From contig NZ_JAKTNT010000020.1 of NCBI RefSeq assembly GCF_022760925.1, positions 1 to 41,282 of the forward strand: a stretch of DNA of 41,282 bases. Reading direction: 5' to 3'. Below, in pieces: positions 7,433 to 15,657 of this stretch (its first letter is position 1; each line of letters opens with the position of its first letter). The notes under the pieces were generated by a model. The model was not told the origin of the DNA, did not search any database, and worked only from the letters and a program-made list of their open reading frames with translations. The translations under genes were made by a program, and so were the position numbers. The stretch is from Thermus hydrothermalis. Its GTDB lineage: Bacteria > Deinococcota > Deinococci > Deinococcales > Thermaceae.

Positions 7433-10003
7433 CTATGAGTATAAAGGCGAGGGCTTTCCCAGGAGATACCCCTGGCCCAGGCGGAAGCCCAGGGCCTTCA
7501 GGTAGGCCAGCACCTCCTCGTCCTCCACGCCTTCGGCCACGGCCTGGAGCCCTAGGGTCTTGGCCAGGGCCAAGACGGCGGCCACCAGCCGGGCGGCGGG
7601 GCTTTGGGGGTCGGGGGGGCTTCCCAGGGCCTGGGTGAAGGCCTGGCCCAGCTTGAGCCCGTCCACGGGGAGCTGGGCCAGGCGCTCCAGGCTGGAGTGG
7701 CCGCTTCCGAAGTCGTCCAGGAAGACCCTTACCCCAAGCCGCCTTAGGACCTGGAGGCTCCCCGTGGCCTCCCGGCCCCGCTCGTCGGGGATGAGGGTGG
7801 ACTCCGTGACCTCCAGAACCAGGTTCTCCGGGGAGCAGCCCGTGTCCTCCAGGATCTGGGCCACCTGGGCGGGGTAGTGGGGGTCCAAAAGCTCCTGGGG
7901 GCTCACGTTCACGTGCACGGGGAGGCCGTGGCGGCCTTGCTCCTGGCAGGCCCGCCGCAGGACGAACTGCCCTAAGGCGGACACCAGGCGGTGGCGCTCG
8001 GCCAAGGAGATGAACTCCCCGGGCGAGGCGAGGGGCCAGCGAAGGAGGGCCTCGAGGGCCACGGGCCTTCCCGTTTCCAAGTCCACGATGGGCTGGTAGG
8101 CGAGCCAAAGCCCCTTTTCCCGCTCCAGGTCGTGTCTTAGGGCTTCCAGAAGGTGCATCTCCCGCCGCAGGGCCTCCTGGAGGTGGGCCTCGTAAAAGGC
8201 CAAGCGGTCCTTGCCTTCCCCCTTAGCCCGGTAAAGAGCCAGGTCTGCCCGTTGCAAAAGCTCCCCGGGGCCGAGGCCCCGTTCCCCCATGGCGAGGCCG
8301 ATGGAGGTGGTGAGGTGGTAGATCCGCTCCCGCAAGGGGATGGGCAGGCGCACCACCTCCAAAAGCCTCTCTGCCACGCTCACCGCCTCCTCCGGGCTTT
8401 TGAGGTGGGTGAGGAGGACCAGAAACTCGTCCCCGCCCTGCCGGGCCACCAGGTCCCGGGGGCGCAGGGTGGCCCGCAAGCGGGCGGCCACCACCCGGAG
8501 AACCTCGTCCCCGGCGGCGTGGCCGTCTAGGTCGTTCACCAGCTTCAGGCCGTCCAGGTCCAAGTAGAGGAGGGCCAGGGCCTCGGGCTCCTCCCGGAGG
8601 GCTTGGGCCAGCTTTTCCAGGAAGAAGAGGCGGTTGGGAAGGCCCGTGAGGGGGTCGTGGTAGGCCAGGTGTTGCAGGGCCCCCTCCAGCTCCAGGCGCC
8701 TTAGGAGAAGCCCAAGCTGGCTGGCGAAGGCCTGGGCGAGCTCCAGGTCCAAAGGGGTAAAGGCGTCTTCCCGCTCAAAGTTATCCAGGTACAAGAAGGC
8801 CTTGCGCTCCCCCGCCAGGAAGACGGGCACGGAGAGGATGGCCTTGATCTCCCGCACCCGGCCCGCCTCCTCCATCACCTGCCGCCTCTTAGGGTCTAGG
8901 CGGGCGTTGAAGCGCATAAGGTCCTGCCAGGTGAAGACCTGGGCTTCCCGGTGGCCGGTGAGGGAGAGGGGTTCTTCGGGGCGGAGGCATATCTGGCGGA
9001 GGGCCTCGAGGTCGTAGCCCCGGGCGGCCACGAAGTGGTAACAGCCGTCTTCCATGAGGGTGGTGATGCTCCCCGCCTGGGCGCTGGGGATGGTGTCCAA
9101 GGCAGCCTCCAGAATGAGGCCGAAGATGGAGTCGGAAAGGCCCTCCGCCATGAGGGTTTCGTAGATCCGTAGGAGGTTCCGCTGAAAGGCGTTCCACCGG
9201 GCTTCCCGGGCTTCTGCCTCCTCCCGTTCCGTCACGTCTACCCCCAGGGCCAGCACTTCCAGCGCCTCCCCGCCCGGCCCCGGTACCGCCAAAAGGGTCC
9301 ACTCCACCGCCCGCCCTGCCCGGGAGAGGTGGGTGAAGGGGCGGCCGGGGTGGGCCAAGGCTTCCTCTAGGGGCAGGGAAAGCCCTTGGGGAAAGGCGCC
9401 CTTTAGGGCCGGGTTGGCGTAAAGCGACCTTCCTTCTGGGGAAAACCGCGCCAGGTAAAAGGGGGATGCCTCCACCAAGAGGTGGAGCCAACGGGTGCGC
9501 TCCCAAAGCTCCAGGGTCTGGGCCAAAACCCCGGCTAGGGCCCGGAGGGTAGCCTCGTCTTCCTCGGTGAAGGTCCTTTCCCGGGCGCAGTCGTCCACCC
9601 CTAAAAACCCCCAAAGCCTTCCCTCCACGAAGATGGGCACCACCAGGAGGCTTCGGATGGCTTGGGCCTCGAGGAGGGGCCTTTCCTCCTCGGGGAAGGT
9701 GGCCACGGGGCCGGCCACGCTTTGGTCCGCCAAAAAGCGGTCTAGCCAGCGCCCATAGCCGGATTCCACCATGGGCAGGTTTTGCAGAGCCGGGTTCTGA
9801 ATCTGGGGTTCTACGCCTTCTTGGGCCCACTCCGCGAGCTGGCTGGTGTACCAGACCCCCTGCCGTTCCTCCAAGCGGAAGAGGTAGGCCCGGTGCGCTG
9901 CCAGGGCTTCCGCTACCCCCTTTAGAGCCTCGGGAAGCCCCCTTAGCCCTTCCCGAAGGAGGGGGAGGAGGAGTTGGCTTAGGCTGCCCGCAGAGGGGCT
10001 CAT
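7433..10003 (-). CDS. GAF-PAS-GAF-GGDEF-EAL c-di-GMP protein
   Basis: An 856-aa soluble protein. An N-terminal GAF domain (about 15-190) is followed by a PAS-like segment (about 195-270), a second GAF (about 290-440), GGDEF (about 445-605) and EAL (about 610-850). The cyclase motif is intact at residues 523-527 (RQGGDEF). The EAL motif lies at 651-653 (LEALLRW), with HVNVSPQELL, VLEVTESTLI, FLDDFGSGHSSL and AEGVEDEE present, so both activities are possible. Which dominates in the cell cannot be told. A promoter (TTGAAA-16-TAAAAT) lies directly upstream at 10019-10046, so this gene and the HD-GYP gene after it likely form their own transcript although they follow the heme genes. Start ATG 10003. 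Confidence 0.92.
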   Translation of the reverse strand: MSPSAGSLSQLLLPLLREGLRGLPEALKGVAEALAAHRAYLFRLEERQGVWYTSQLAEWAQEGVEPQIQNPALQNLPMVESGYGRWLDRFLADQSVAGPVATFPEEERPLLEAQAIRSLLVVPIFVEGRLWGFLGVDDCARERTFTEEDEATLRALAGVLAQTLELWERTRWLHLLVEASPFYLARFSPEGRSLYANPALKGAFPQGLSLPLEEALAHPGRPFTHLSRAGRAVEWTLLAVPGPGGEALEVLALGVDVTEREEAEAREARWNAFQRNLLRIYETLMAEGLSDSIFGLILEAALDTIPSAQAGSITTLMEDGCYHFVAARGYDLEALRQICLRPEEPLSLTGHREAQVFTWQDLMRFNARLDPKRRQVMEEAGRVREIKAILSVPVFLAGERKAFLYLDNFEREDAFTPLDLELAQAFASQLGLLLRRLELEGALQHLAYHDPLTGLPNRLFFLEKLAQALREEPEALALLYLDLDGLKLVNDLDGHAAGDEVLRVVAARLRATLRPRDLVARQGGDEFLVLLTHLKSPEEAVSVAERLLEVVRLPIPLRERIYHLTTSIGLAMGERGLGPGELLQRADLALYRAKGEGKDRLAFYEAHLQEALRREMHLLEALRHDLEREKGLWLAYQPIVDLETGRPVALEALLRWPLASPGEFISLAERHRLVSALGQFVLRRACQEQGRHGLPVHVNVSPQELLDPHYPAQVAQILEDTGCSPENLVLEVTESTLIPDERGREATGSLQVLRRLGVRVFLDDFGSGHSSLERLAQLPVDGLKLGQAFTQALGSPPDPQSPAARLVAAVLALAKTLGLQAVAEGVEDEEVLAYLKALGFRLGQGYLLGKPSPLYS

Positions 10004-10018
10004 GGCCGGACCAGGCCT

Positions 10019-10046
10019 ATTTTACGCCTTTTGGGATCCGTTTCAA
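10019..10046 (-). promoter_or_regulatory. Promoter of the GGDEF-EAL / HD-GYP pair
   Basis: On the minus strand, -35 TTGAAA (10046-10041) and -10 TAAAAT (10024-10019) are separated by 16 bp. The -10 ends 15 bp before the ATG at 10003. It occupies the 50-bp gap (10004-10053) between two genes on the same strand. Both hexamers are close to sigma-A consensus and stand out in GC-rich surroundings. Confidence 0.6.
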
Positions 10047-10053
10047 CCCCACT

Positions 10054-12294
10054 CTAAGCCACCACCGCCAGGCCCTGGGCCTTGGCCTGGTACATGCGGG
10101 TGTCGGCCACGGAAAGGAGCTCGTCGGCGGAGGTACCGTCCTCAGGGTAGGTGGCCACCCCGATGTTCACCCCCAGGCAGATCTCGCCAAAGCAAAGGTG
10201 CTCAATAGCCCGGGCATACCGGTAGGCGGCGGCGATGGCCCCCTTCTTGGGGGTGTGGGGAAAGAGGACGGCGAACTCGTCCCCGCCCCAGCGGAAGACG
10301 CGGTCCCCGTTGCGGCGCTCCCTTTTTAGGACCTCCGCCACCTTGATGAGGGCGAGGTCGCCCACGGCGTGGCCCAGGCGGTCGTTCACGGGTTTAAAGC
10401 CCTTGAGGTCCAGGATGGCCAGGGAAAGGGGGTAGCCGTAGCGCTCCGCCCGTTTGAGCTCTTCCAGGAAGTAGCGGTCAAAGGCCCGGCGGTTTTGGAG
10501 GCCCGTGAGGGGGTCGGTGAGGGCGGCTTCCTCTAGGAGGTGCCGGGTCCGGTGCTCGTGGAGGAGGGTGGCCAGGGGGGCGGCGAAGAAGCGGGCCACC
10601 TGGAGGGAGTCCTCCCCGAAGGCCCGGGGGTCGTGGTGGTTGTCCAGGTTCAGGTAGGCGAGCACCTCGCCTTTGTAGGGCACGGGGAGGCAGAGGTTGG
10701 CCTGGATCTCCTTGGCCCGGCCAGCGGTGTCTATGACCTCGGGAGGGGCGGTCTGGTGGCTGATCTCGGAAATGAGGCGGTCCTCTACGCTCATGATCCG
10801 GGGCTCTCCCCGGCGGGTCGCTTCCTCCCCCCGGCCGTACCAGAGGAGCATGCCCTCAGGGGTAAAGCGCACCGCCTTTAGGCCCTCCAGGTCATAACCC
10901 ACCGCCGCCTGGAAGCGGTACTCCCCGCCCTCCAACACCAAAAGGCTTCCCGCTTCTGCGCCGGGTACCTGGCGGATGGCCTCCTCCAGGATCGCTTGGT
11001 AAAGCGCTTCTAGGGGCCTTTCCAATAGGTCTAGGAAAAGCCGGTTTACCGCCTGGTGCCGGCGCTTTTCCGTGAGGCCCTCCAAGCCGAGGCCAATGGC
11101 CCGGCAGGCGGAGAGGAGGAGCTCCTCCTCCGCCTTCCGCCAGAGCCTTTCCTCCTTCTGGCCCACCACCAAGACCCGTCGGGCCCGGGGGCTACCGGGG
11201 GAGGGGATGGGCAAGGCGGCGAAGGTGCGCCAGTTCAGGTTCCGGAGGGCGGGGACGGTCCGGCTTTCCTCGGCGTAGCGGGCGGTGAAGACGGGGCTAT
11301 GGGTTTCGTAGACCTGCCAGGCCAGGCCCACCCCGTAGGGCAGCCCCTCTTCTATGACCCGAAGGAGGCTAGGCTCCTCCACCCCCTGGTAGGCCAGGGC
11401 CACCAGGCGGCTCCCCCTGGCTTCCCAAAGGGTTCCGCTTTCCAACCCAAGGACCTGGAGGAGGAGGTCTAGGGCCTTTTGGGCGGCCTCCTTCGGGGTG
11501 GCGGCGCTTTGCATCCTCTGGGCGAGTTCGGCGAGGAGCCGCCGCTCTTCCAGGTCCGCCAGGCGGGAAAGCTGGAGGCTTACCGCTTGGGCGAAGCGGG
11601 TAAGGCCCTCTAGCTCTTCCGGGGTGAAGGGGCGGTTCCGCTCCAAGTTGAGGACCGCCACCACCTCCCCCCGCTCCAGAAGGGGAAGGGCCAGCTCGGC
11701 CAGGGCCTGGTGGCCCGGGGCGCCGATGTAGGTGGGTTCTTGGCGCACATCGGGCACGTGTACCGGCTTTCCTTCCCTGAAGGCCCGCCCCACCACCCCG
11801 GTGGCGGGGATGGTGTCCAGGGCTAGGGGAGGTTCGCTGGCCAAAAGGCGGAAGCCCTCCCGCATCGGGACCCAGACCCCGGCATGCCCCCCCTCCCCAA
11901 AGGCGGCGAGCCTTTTGGGTAGGGTGCGGAGGAGGGTTTCCCGGTTCTCGGCTTGGGGGAGGGCCTCGAGGGCCTCCGCCAGGAGCTTCTGCGCCCGGGC
12001 TAGGTGCTTGGCCCGGCGGTGGGCCAGGCGGAGGCTTTGGCCCACCTGGTGGGCGAGGAGGGCCGAAAGGAGGAGAAGGGCCGCCGCCACCAGGTCAAAG
12101 CCGGGAAAAAGAAGAAGGAGAAGGGTGGAGAGGAAGGCGGCCCCCAGGCCCACCCCAAGCCCCCGAGCGCTCGCCAGGGTGGCGGTGAAGATCATGAACC
12201 AGGGGAGGACATAGGGGTCGCCATACCCCAAGGCCCCGACCAAGAGCCCAAGGAGAAGCGCCCCCAGGGCGATGGCGGGATAGGGGAGGAGCAT
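10054..12294 (-). CDS. Membrane GAF-GGDEF diguanylate cyclase
   Basis: A 746-aa protein that should make c-di-GMP from GTP. The N-terminus has about four TM helices (about 5-110: YPAIALGALLLGLLVGALG, then LPWFMIFTATLASA and further hydrophobic stretches). A coiled linker and three GAF-like domains follow (about 120-270, 275-420, 430-580), then a C-terminal GGDEF domain (about 590-746). The active-site motif RWGGDEF is intact at residues 670-674, preceded by LTDPLTGLQNRRAFDRYF. The ATG at 12294 lies 7 bp after the HemY stop, so it is probably read at the end of the heme operon. No EAL or HD domain is present. Its ligand is unknown; GAF domains here could bind small molecules or heme, but nothing in the sequence decides that. 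Confidence 0.93.
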   Translation of the reverse strand: MLLPYPAIALGALLLGLLVGALGYGDPYVLPWFMIFTATLASARGLGVGLGAAFLSTLLLLLFPGFDLVAAALLLLSALLAHQVGQSLRLAHRRAKHLARAQKLLAEALEALPQAENRETLLRTLPKRLAAFGEGGHAGVWVPMREGFRLLASEPPLALDTIPATGVVGRAFREGKPVHVPDVRQEPTYIGAPGHQALAELALPLLERGEVVAVLNLERNRPFTPEELEGLTRFAQAVSLQLSRLADLEERRLLAELAQRMQSAATPKEAAQKALDLLLQVLGLESGTLWEARGSRLVALAYQGVEEPSLLRVIEEGLPYGVGLAWQVYETHSPVFTARYAEESRTVPALRNLNWRTFAALPIPSPGSPRARRVLVVGQKEERLWRKAEEELLLSACRAIGLGLEGLTEKRRHQAVNRLFLDLLERPLEALYQAILEEAIRQVPGAEAGSLLVLEGGEYRFQAAVGYDLEGLKAVRFTPEGMLLWYGRGEEATRRGEPRIMSVEDRLISEISHQTAPPEVIDTAGRAKEIQANLCLPVPYKGEVLAYLNLDNHHDPRAFGEDSLQVARFFAAPLATLLHEHRTRHLLEEAALTDPLTGLQNRRAFDRYFLEELKRAERYGYPLSLAILDLKGFKPVNDRLGHAVGDLALIKVAEVLKRERRNGDRVFRWGGDEFAVLFPHTPKKGAIAAAYRYARAIEHLCFGEICLGVNIGVATYPEDGTSADELLSVADTRMYQAKAQGLAVVA

Positions 12295-12301
12295 ATTGGC
12301 G

Positions 12302-13681
12302 TTATCCTAACCGGGAGGCTTCCTTTTCGCCAGGGGGGGTTAGGGAGAGGTGGGCGAGGGCCCTTTCGGCCGCCTTTTCCCCCGAGCGCACCACCTCGGG
12401 TAGGCCCACGCCAAAGAGGTAGTTCCCGGCCAGGAAAAGCCCCGGGGCCTGGAGGAGGGCCATCTCTAGGCGCGCTATCCGCTCCTGGTGCCCCACCCGG
12501 TAGGCGGGCATGCCCTCGGGGAAGCGGAAGACGAAGGTCCTTTCCGGGCGCACCTCCTTGCCCAGGTACCGGCGGAGCTCCGCCAGGGCGAGGCGGGCGA
12601 GCTCCCCTTCCGCAAGCCTCGCCGCTTCCCCGGAGAAGTAGGCCCGCACCAGGCTCCACCCCTCGGGGGCCCTTCCCGGCCACTTGCGGTGGGTCCAGGT
12701 GAAGCCCCGCACCTGGTAGCCTTCCCCTTTGGCGATGAGGAGGCCGTGCCCCTCCACGGGGAGCTCCTCCTTAAAGGCCAGGCTCACCGTGGCCGCCGGG
12801 GTGTGGGGGATGCCCTTCAAAAGGGCCGTGGCCCCGGGGAGGAAGGGCCTTAGGAGGCTTGCCGCCGTGGGGGCGGGCGTGGCGAGGATCACCGCTTCGG
12901 CCTCGAGGGCCCCCCTGGGGGTGTGGAGGCGGAAGCGGCCTCCTGAAGGCTCCAGGGCGAGGACCGGGGTGGCGAGGAGGGTATGCTCCGCCACCCTTTC
13001 CGCCATCCGCCGGGTGAGGGCGGAAAGCCCCTCGGCGAAGGAGAAAAAGAGGCTCCCCCCCTCCCGGCTTCCCCGCCCCTTCCGGGAGCGCATGGCCCCG
13101 AGGAGGAGGCTTCGGTGCTTCCGCTCTAGCTCCAAGAGGGCGGGGAAGGCGGCCCGCATGGAAAGCTCCTCGGGCTCGCCCCCGTAGATCCCTCCGGCCA
13201 AGGGGGCCACCAGGGCCTGGAAGACCTCCGGGCCGAGGCGCCTTTCCACGAACTCCTTTAGGCTTTCGTCCTCCTTGCCTCCCCTGGGGAGGAAGAGGTC
13301 GTAGAGGGCGCGAAGCTTGCCGGAAAGGGAGAGGAGGGGCGTTTGGGCGAGGGCCTTCAGGTCCCCCGGCACCACCTGGAGTAGCCCCTCGGGGAGGGGA
13401 TGGGGTTTTCCCTTGCGCAGGATGTAGGCGGAGGGCTTGGCGGGAAGGGTGCCTATGGGCGAGAGGCCCAGGGCTTCGGCCAGGGCCAGAACCTCCCTCT
13501 TGTAGCGCACGCTGGCGTCGGGCCCCCCTTCCACCAAAAACCCTTCCCCCCGGTGGGTGAAGACCTTGCCCCCAAGCCGGGGGGTGGCCTCCAGGAGGAG
13601 AAAGTCGGCCCCTGCTTCCTTCAGGGCGAGGGCGGCGGCGAGCCCGGCCCAGCCCCCGCCCACGATGGCTACCTGAGCCAC
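12302..13681 (-). CDS. hemY: Protoporphyrinogen/coproporphyrinogen III oxidase (HemY/CgoX)
   Basis: A 459-aa FAD enzyme that oxidises porphyrinogen to porphyrin near the end of heme synthesis. The N-terminal dinucleotide fold is clear: VAIVGGGWAGLAAALALKEA, then LLLEATPRLGGKVFTH. The C-terminal FAD motif is LFLAGNYLFGVGLPEVVRSG, typical of the HemY/HemG monoamine-oxidase-like family. The start is GTG at 13681, inside the ferrochelatase gene (13-bp overlap), which implies coupled translation. The partner ferrochelatase is B. subtilis-like, and Thermus species are known to carry the HemQ-type protein, so coproporphyrinogen III is the likelier substrate (CgoX, also called HemY). That substrate choice is inference. 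Product enters the ferrochelatase step next. Confidence 0.93.
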   Translation of the reverse strand: MAQVAIVGGGWAGLAAALALKEAGADFLLLEATPRLGGKVFTHRGEGFLVEGGPDASVRYKREVLALAEALGLSPIGTLPAKPSAYILRKGKPHPLPEGLLQVVPGDLKALAQTPLLSLSGKLRALYDLFLPRGGKEDESLKEFVERRLGPEVFQALVAPLAGGIYGGEPEELSMRAAFPALLELERKHRSLLLGAMRSRKGRGSREGGSLFFSFAEGLSALTRRMAERVAEHTLLATPVLALEPSGGRFRLHTPRGALEAEAVILATPAPTAASLLRPFLPGATALLKGIPHTPAATVSLAFKEELPVEGHGLLIAKGEGYQVRGFTWTHRKWPGRAPEGWSLVRAYFSGEAARLAEGELARLALAELRRYLGKEVRPERTFVFRFPEGMPAYRVGHQERIARLEMALLQAPGLFLAGNYLFGVGLPEVVRSGEKAAERALAHLSLTPPGEKEASRLG

Positions 13682-14622
13682 GCCGCCTCCACCAGGTCCT
13701 TGAGGACCTGGATGTAGTCTAGATCGGCGTTGAGGCTCCGGGCCCGGAGGAGCCTGAGGCCCACCGCTTCGGCCGTGGCCTGGGCCTCGAGGTCCAGGTC
13801 GTAGAAGACCTCCAGGTGGTCGGCGGGGAAGCCCACCGCCTGCACCACCACCTCGGTGTAGCCCTCTTCCCTGAGTTGCCGCAAAAGCTCGTTGATGTCG
13901 GGCCCAAGCCAGGGCTCGGGGGTGCGCCCCGCCGACTGGTAGGCCACCTGGAAGCGGGGGAGGGAGAGCCTTTTGGCGATGAGCTCCGCCGTCTTCTCCA
14001 CCTGGCGCGGGTAAGGGTCCCCCCGCTCCACCGCCGAAAGGGGGATGGAGTGGGCGGTGAAGACATAGGCCGCCCGCTTAGGGTCCTTAAGCCGCCAGAT
14101 GGCCTCCTCCAGCCGCCTGGCGTAGGCGGCGATAAGGCCAGGGTGGGCCTCGTAGCTTTCCACCCAGACGAAGTGGATGGGTTCGGGAAGGGCTTTTAGG
14201 GCGGCCTCCACCTTCTCCTTGTACTCCGCCACGCTCCTTAGGGAGTAGTGGGGAGCCGCCACGATGGCCACCGCCCGCCGGACCCCGTCCTCGTGCATGG
14301 CGGCCACCGCCTCGCCGATGGTGGGGTGCCAGTGCTTCGTGCCCACGTAGACCCGGGCCGGCCCCTGGGGGGCGCGGGGCGGGAAGGGGCCCAGGAGGCG
14401 CTTGGGAAGGGGAGGGGCCTCGAGGTTCAAAAGGGCCTGGAGCCTCAGGGCCTGGACCAGGGTGATCTCGTTCAGGGGGCTTTTGCCGATCCGCTCGTAG
14501 CGTTCCGTGAGCTCCCTTAGGAGCTCTTCGGAAGGCCTTTTGCCCCGGCGGATATCCGTGTAGTAGGGCTCAATCTCCTCGGGGGCATAGGGGGTGCCGT
14601 AGGCCATCAGGAGCACGTTCAC
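13669..14622 (-). CDS. hemH: Ferrochelatase, coproporphyrin type (CpfC/HemH)
   Basis: A 317-aa enzyme that inserts Fe2+ into the porphyrin. The N-terminus LLMAYGTPYAPEEIEPYYT followed by DIRRGKRP is very like B. subtilis HemH/CpfC, including the Tyr of GTPY that marks coproporphyrin ferrochelatases. The catalytic His is in FTAHSIPLSAVERGDPYP, and the conserved Glu in GFPADHLEVFYDLD. PEPWLGPDI is also present. No C-terminal cysteine set for a [2Fe-2S] cluster is seen. The GTG start overlaps the hemE stop (GTGA), and the 3' end overlaps hemY by 13 bp, so hemE-hemH-hemY is one translationally coupled operon. Confidence 0.95.
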   Translation of the reverse strand: MNVLLMAYGTPYAPEEIEPYYTDIRRGKRPSEELLRELTERYERIGKSPLNEITLVQALRLQALLNLEAPPLPKRLLGPFPPRAPQGPARVYVGTKHWHPTIGEAVAAMHEDGVRRAVAIVAAPHYSLRSVAEYKEKVEAALKALPEPIHFVWVESYEAHPGLIAAYARRLEEAIWRLKDPKRAAYVFTAHSIPLSAVERGDPYPRQVEKTAELIAKRLSLPRFQVAYQSAGRTPEPWLGPDINELLRQLREEGYTEVVVQAVGFPADHLEVFYDLDLEAQATAEAVGLRLLRARSLNADLDYIQVLKDLVEAAWLR

Positions 14623-15635
14623 GCCGCCACCTCCTTCACGAGTTCTACCACGTAGCGCACGTTCTCCTCTGGAGTCTTGGGCAGGATGCCGTGCCCCAGG
14701 TTGAAGATGTGGCCGGGCCGCCCGGCGTTCTCCTCCAGGATGCGGAGGACCTCCCGCTTCAGGACCTCCTTGGGGGCGAAGAGGAGGGCGGGGTCCAGGT
14801 TGCCCTGGACCGGGGTTTCCCCCAGGACCGCCCGGGCCCAGGGGAGGGGGGTGTGGTGGTCCAGGCCCAGGACGTCCCCCCCCGCTTCCCGCATCTCCTC
14901 TAGGAGCCCCATGGTCCCCACCCCGAAGTGGATCACGGGCACCCCCAAAGGCCTTAGGGCCTGGAAGAGCCTCGCCATGTGGGGCTTCACGTAGCGGCGG
15001 TAGTCCGCCGGGCTCAAGGCCCCCACCCAGGAGTCAAAGACCTGGAGGAGGTCCGCCCCCGCCTCCGCCTGGGCCCTGAGGTAGCGGGCCATGGCCAGGG
15101 TGAGCTTCTCCATGAGGCGGTGCCAGAGGGCCTCCTCCCCGTACATGAAGGCCTTCACCTTTAGGAAGTGGCGGCTTGGCCCCCCCTCTATGAGGTAGCT
15201 CGCCAGGGTAAAGGGCGCTCCGGCGAAGCCGATAAGGGGCACCTTAAGGGCCCGCTTCAGGATGCGGATGGTTTCCAGGACGTAGGGCACGGCGCTTTCG
15301 GGCTCTAAGGGCAGCAGGGCCTCCACCCCCTGGGCATCCCGGATGGGGCGGTGGATCACCGGGCCCTTGCCCTCCACCAGGTCCAGGTCCACCCCCATGC
15401 CGTAAAGGGGGGTGGTGATGTCGGCGAAGAGGATGGCAGCGTCCACCCCAAGCTCCTCCACCGGGCTTAAGGTCACCTGGGCGGCGAGCTCGGGCTGGCG
15501 CACCATCTCGGGCAGGGTGTAGCGTTCCCTTAGGGCCCGGTAGGACCTTTGGTAGCGGCCCGCCTGGCGCATGAACCAGACGGGGGGCCTGGGGGTGGCC
15601 TCCCCCCGGGCCGCCTTGAGGACGAGGTCGTTCAC
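14619..15635 (-). CDS. hemE: Uroporphyrinogen decarboxylase
   Basis: HemE removes four acetate carboxyls from uroporphyrinogen III to give coproporphyrinogen III. Family motifs are PPVWFMRQAGRYQRSYRALR at the N-terminus (the arginine and RQAGRY substrate-binding signature), GVDAAILFADITTPLYGMG with the catalytic Asp, IGFAGAPFTLASYLIEGG, and GNLDPALLFAP near the end. The start is a choice between ATG 15644 (MGGVNDL) and GTG 15635 (MNDLVLKAARGE, 338 aa). I prefer 15635 because a minus-strand extended -10 occupies 15651-15643 and would give a leaderless mRNA starting near it; the ATG lies inside that -10. It is divergent from the secreted isomerase and leads the hemE-hemH-hemY operon. Confidence 0.95.
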   Translation of the reverse strand: MNDLVLKAARGEATPRPPVWFMRQAGRYQRSYRALRERYTLPEMVRQPELAAQVTLSPVEELGVDAAILFADITTPLYGMGVDLDLVEGKGPVIHRPIRDAQGVEALLPLEPESAVPYVLETIRILKRALKVPLIGFAGAPFTLASYLIEGGPSRHFLKVKAFMYGEEALWHRLMEKLTLAMARYLRAQAEAGADLLQVFDSWVGALSPADYRRYVKPHMARLFQALRPLGVPVIHFGVGTMGLLEEMREAGGDVLGLDHHTPLPWARAVLGETPVQGNLDPALLFAPKEVLKREVLRILEENAGRPGHIFNLGHGILPKTPEENVRYVVELVKEVAA

Positions 15636-15638
15636 GCC

Positions 15639-15656
15639 CCCCATGCTAGCATGGGG
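15639..15656. promoter_or_regulatory. 18-bp palindrome with extended -10 on each strand
   Basis: CCCCATGCTAGCATGGGG is a perfect inverted repeat centred between 15647 and 15648. On the plus strand it reads TGC-TAGCAT (extended -10, 15644-15652) and ends 5 bp before ATG 15658. On the minus strand the same TGC-TAGCAT ends 7 bp before GTG 15635. Both genes would thus have leaderless or nearly leaderless transcripts from overlapping promoters. No good -35 is seen on either side. It could also be an operator for a dimeric regulator. Confidence 0.5.
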
Positions 15657-15657
15657 C

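Noticed and set aside
7428..8108. Upstream extension of the HD-GYP reading frame
   Set aside because: It lies antiparallel-frame inside the EAL domain of the neighbouring gene and reads as proline/arginine-rich shadow sequence.
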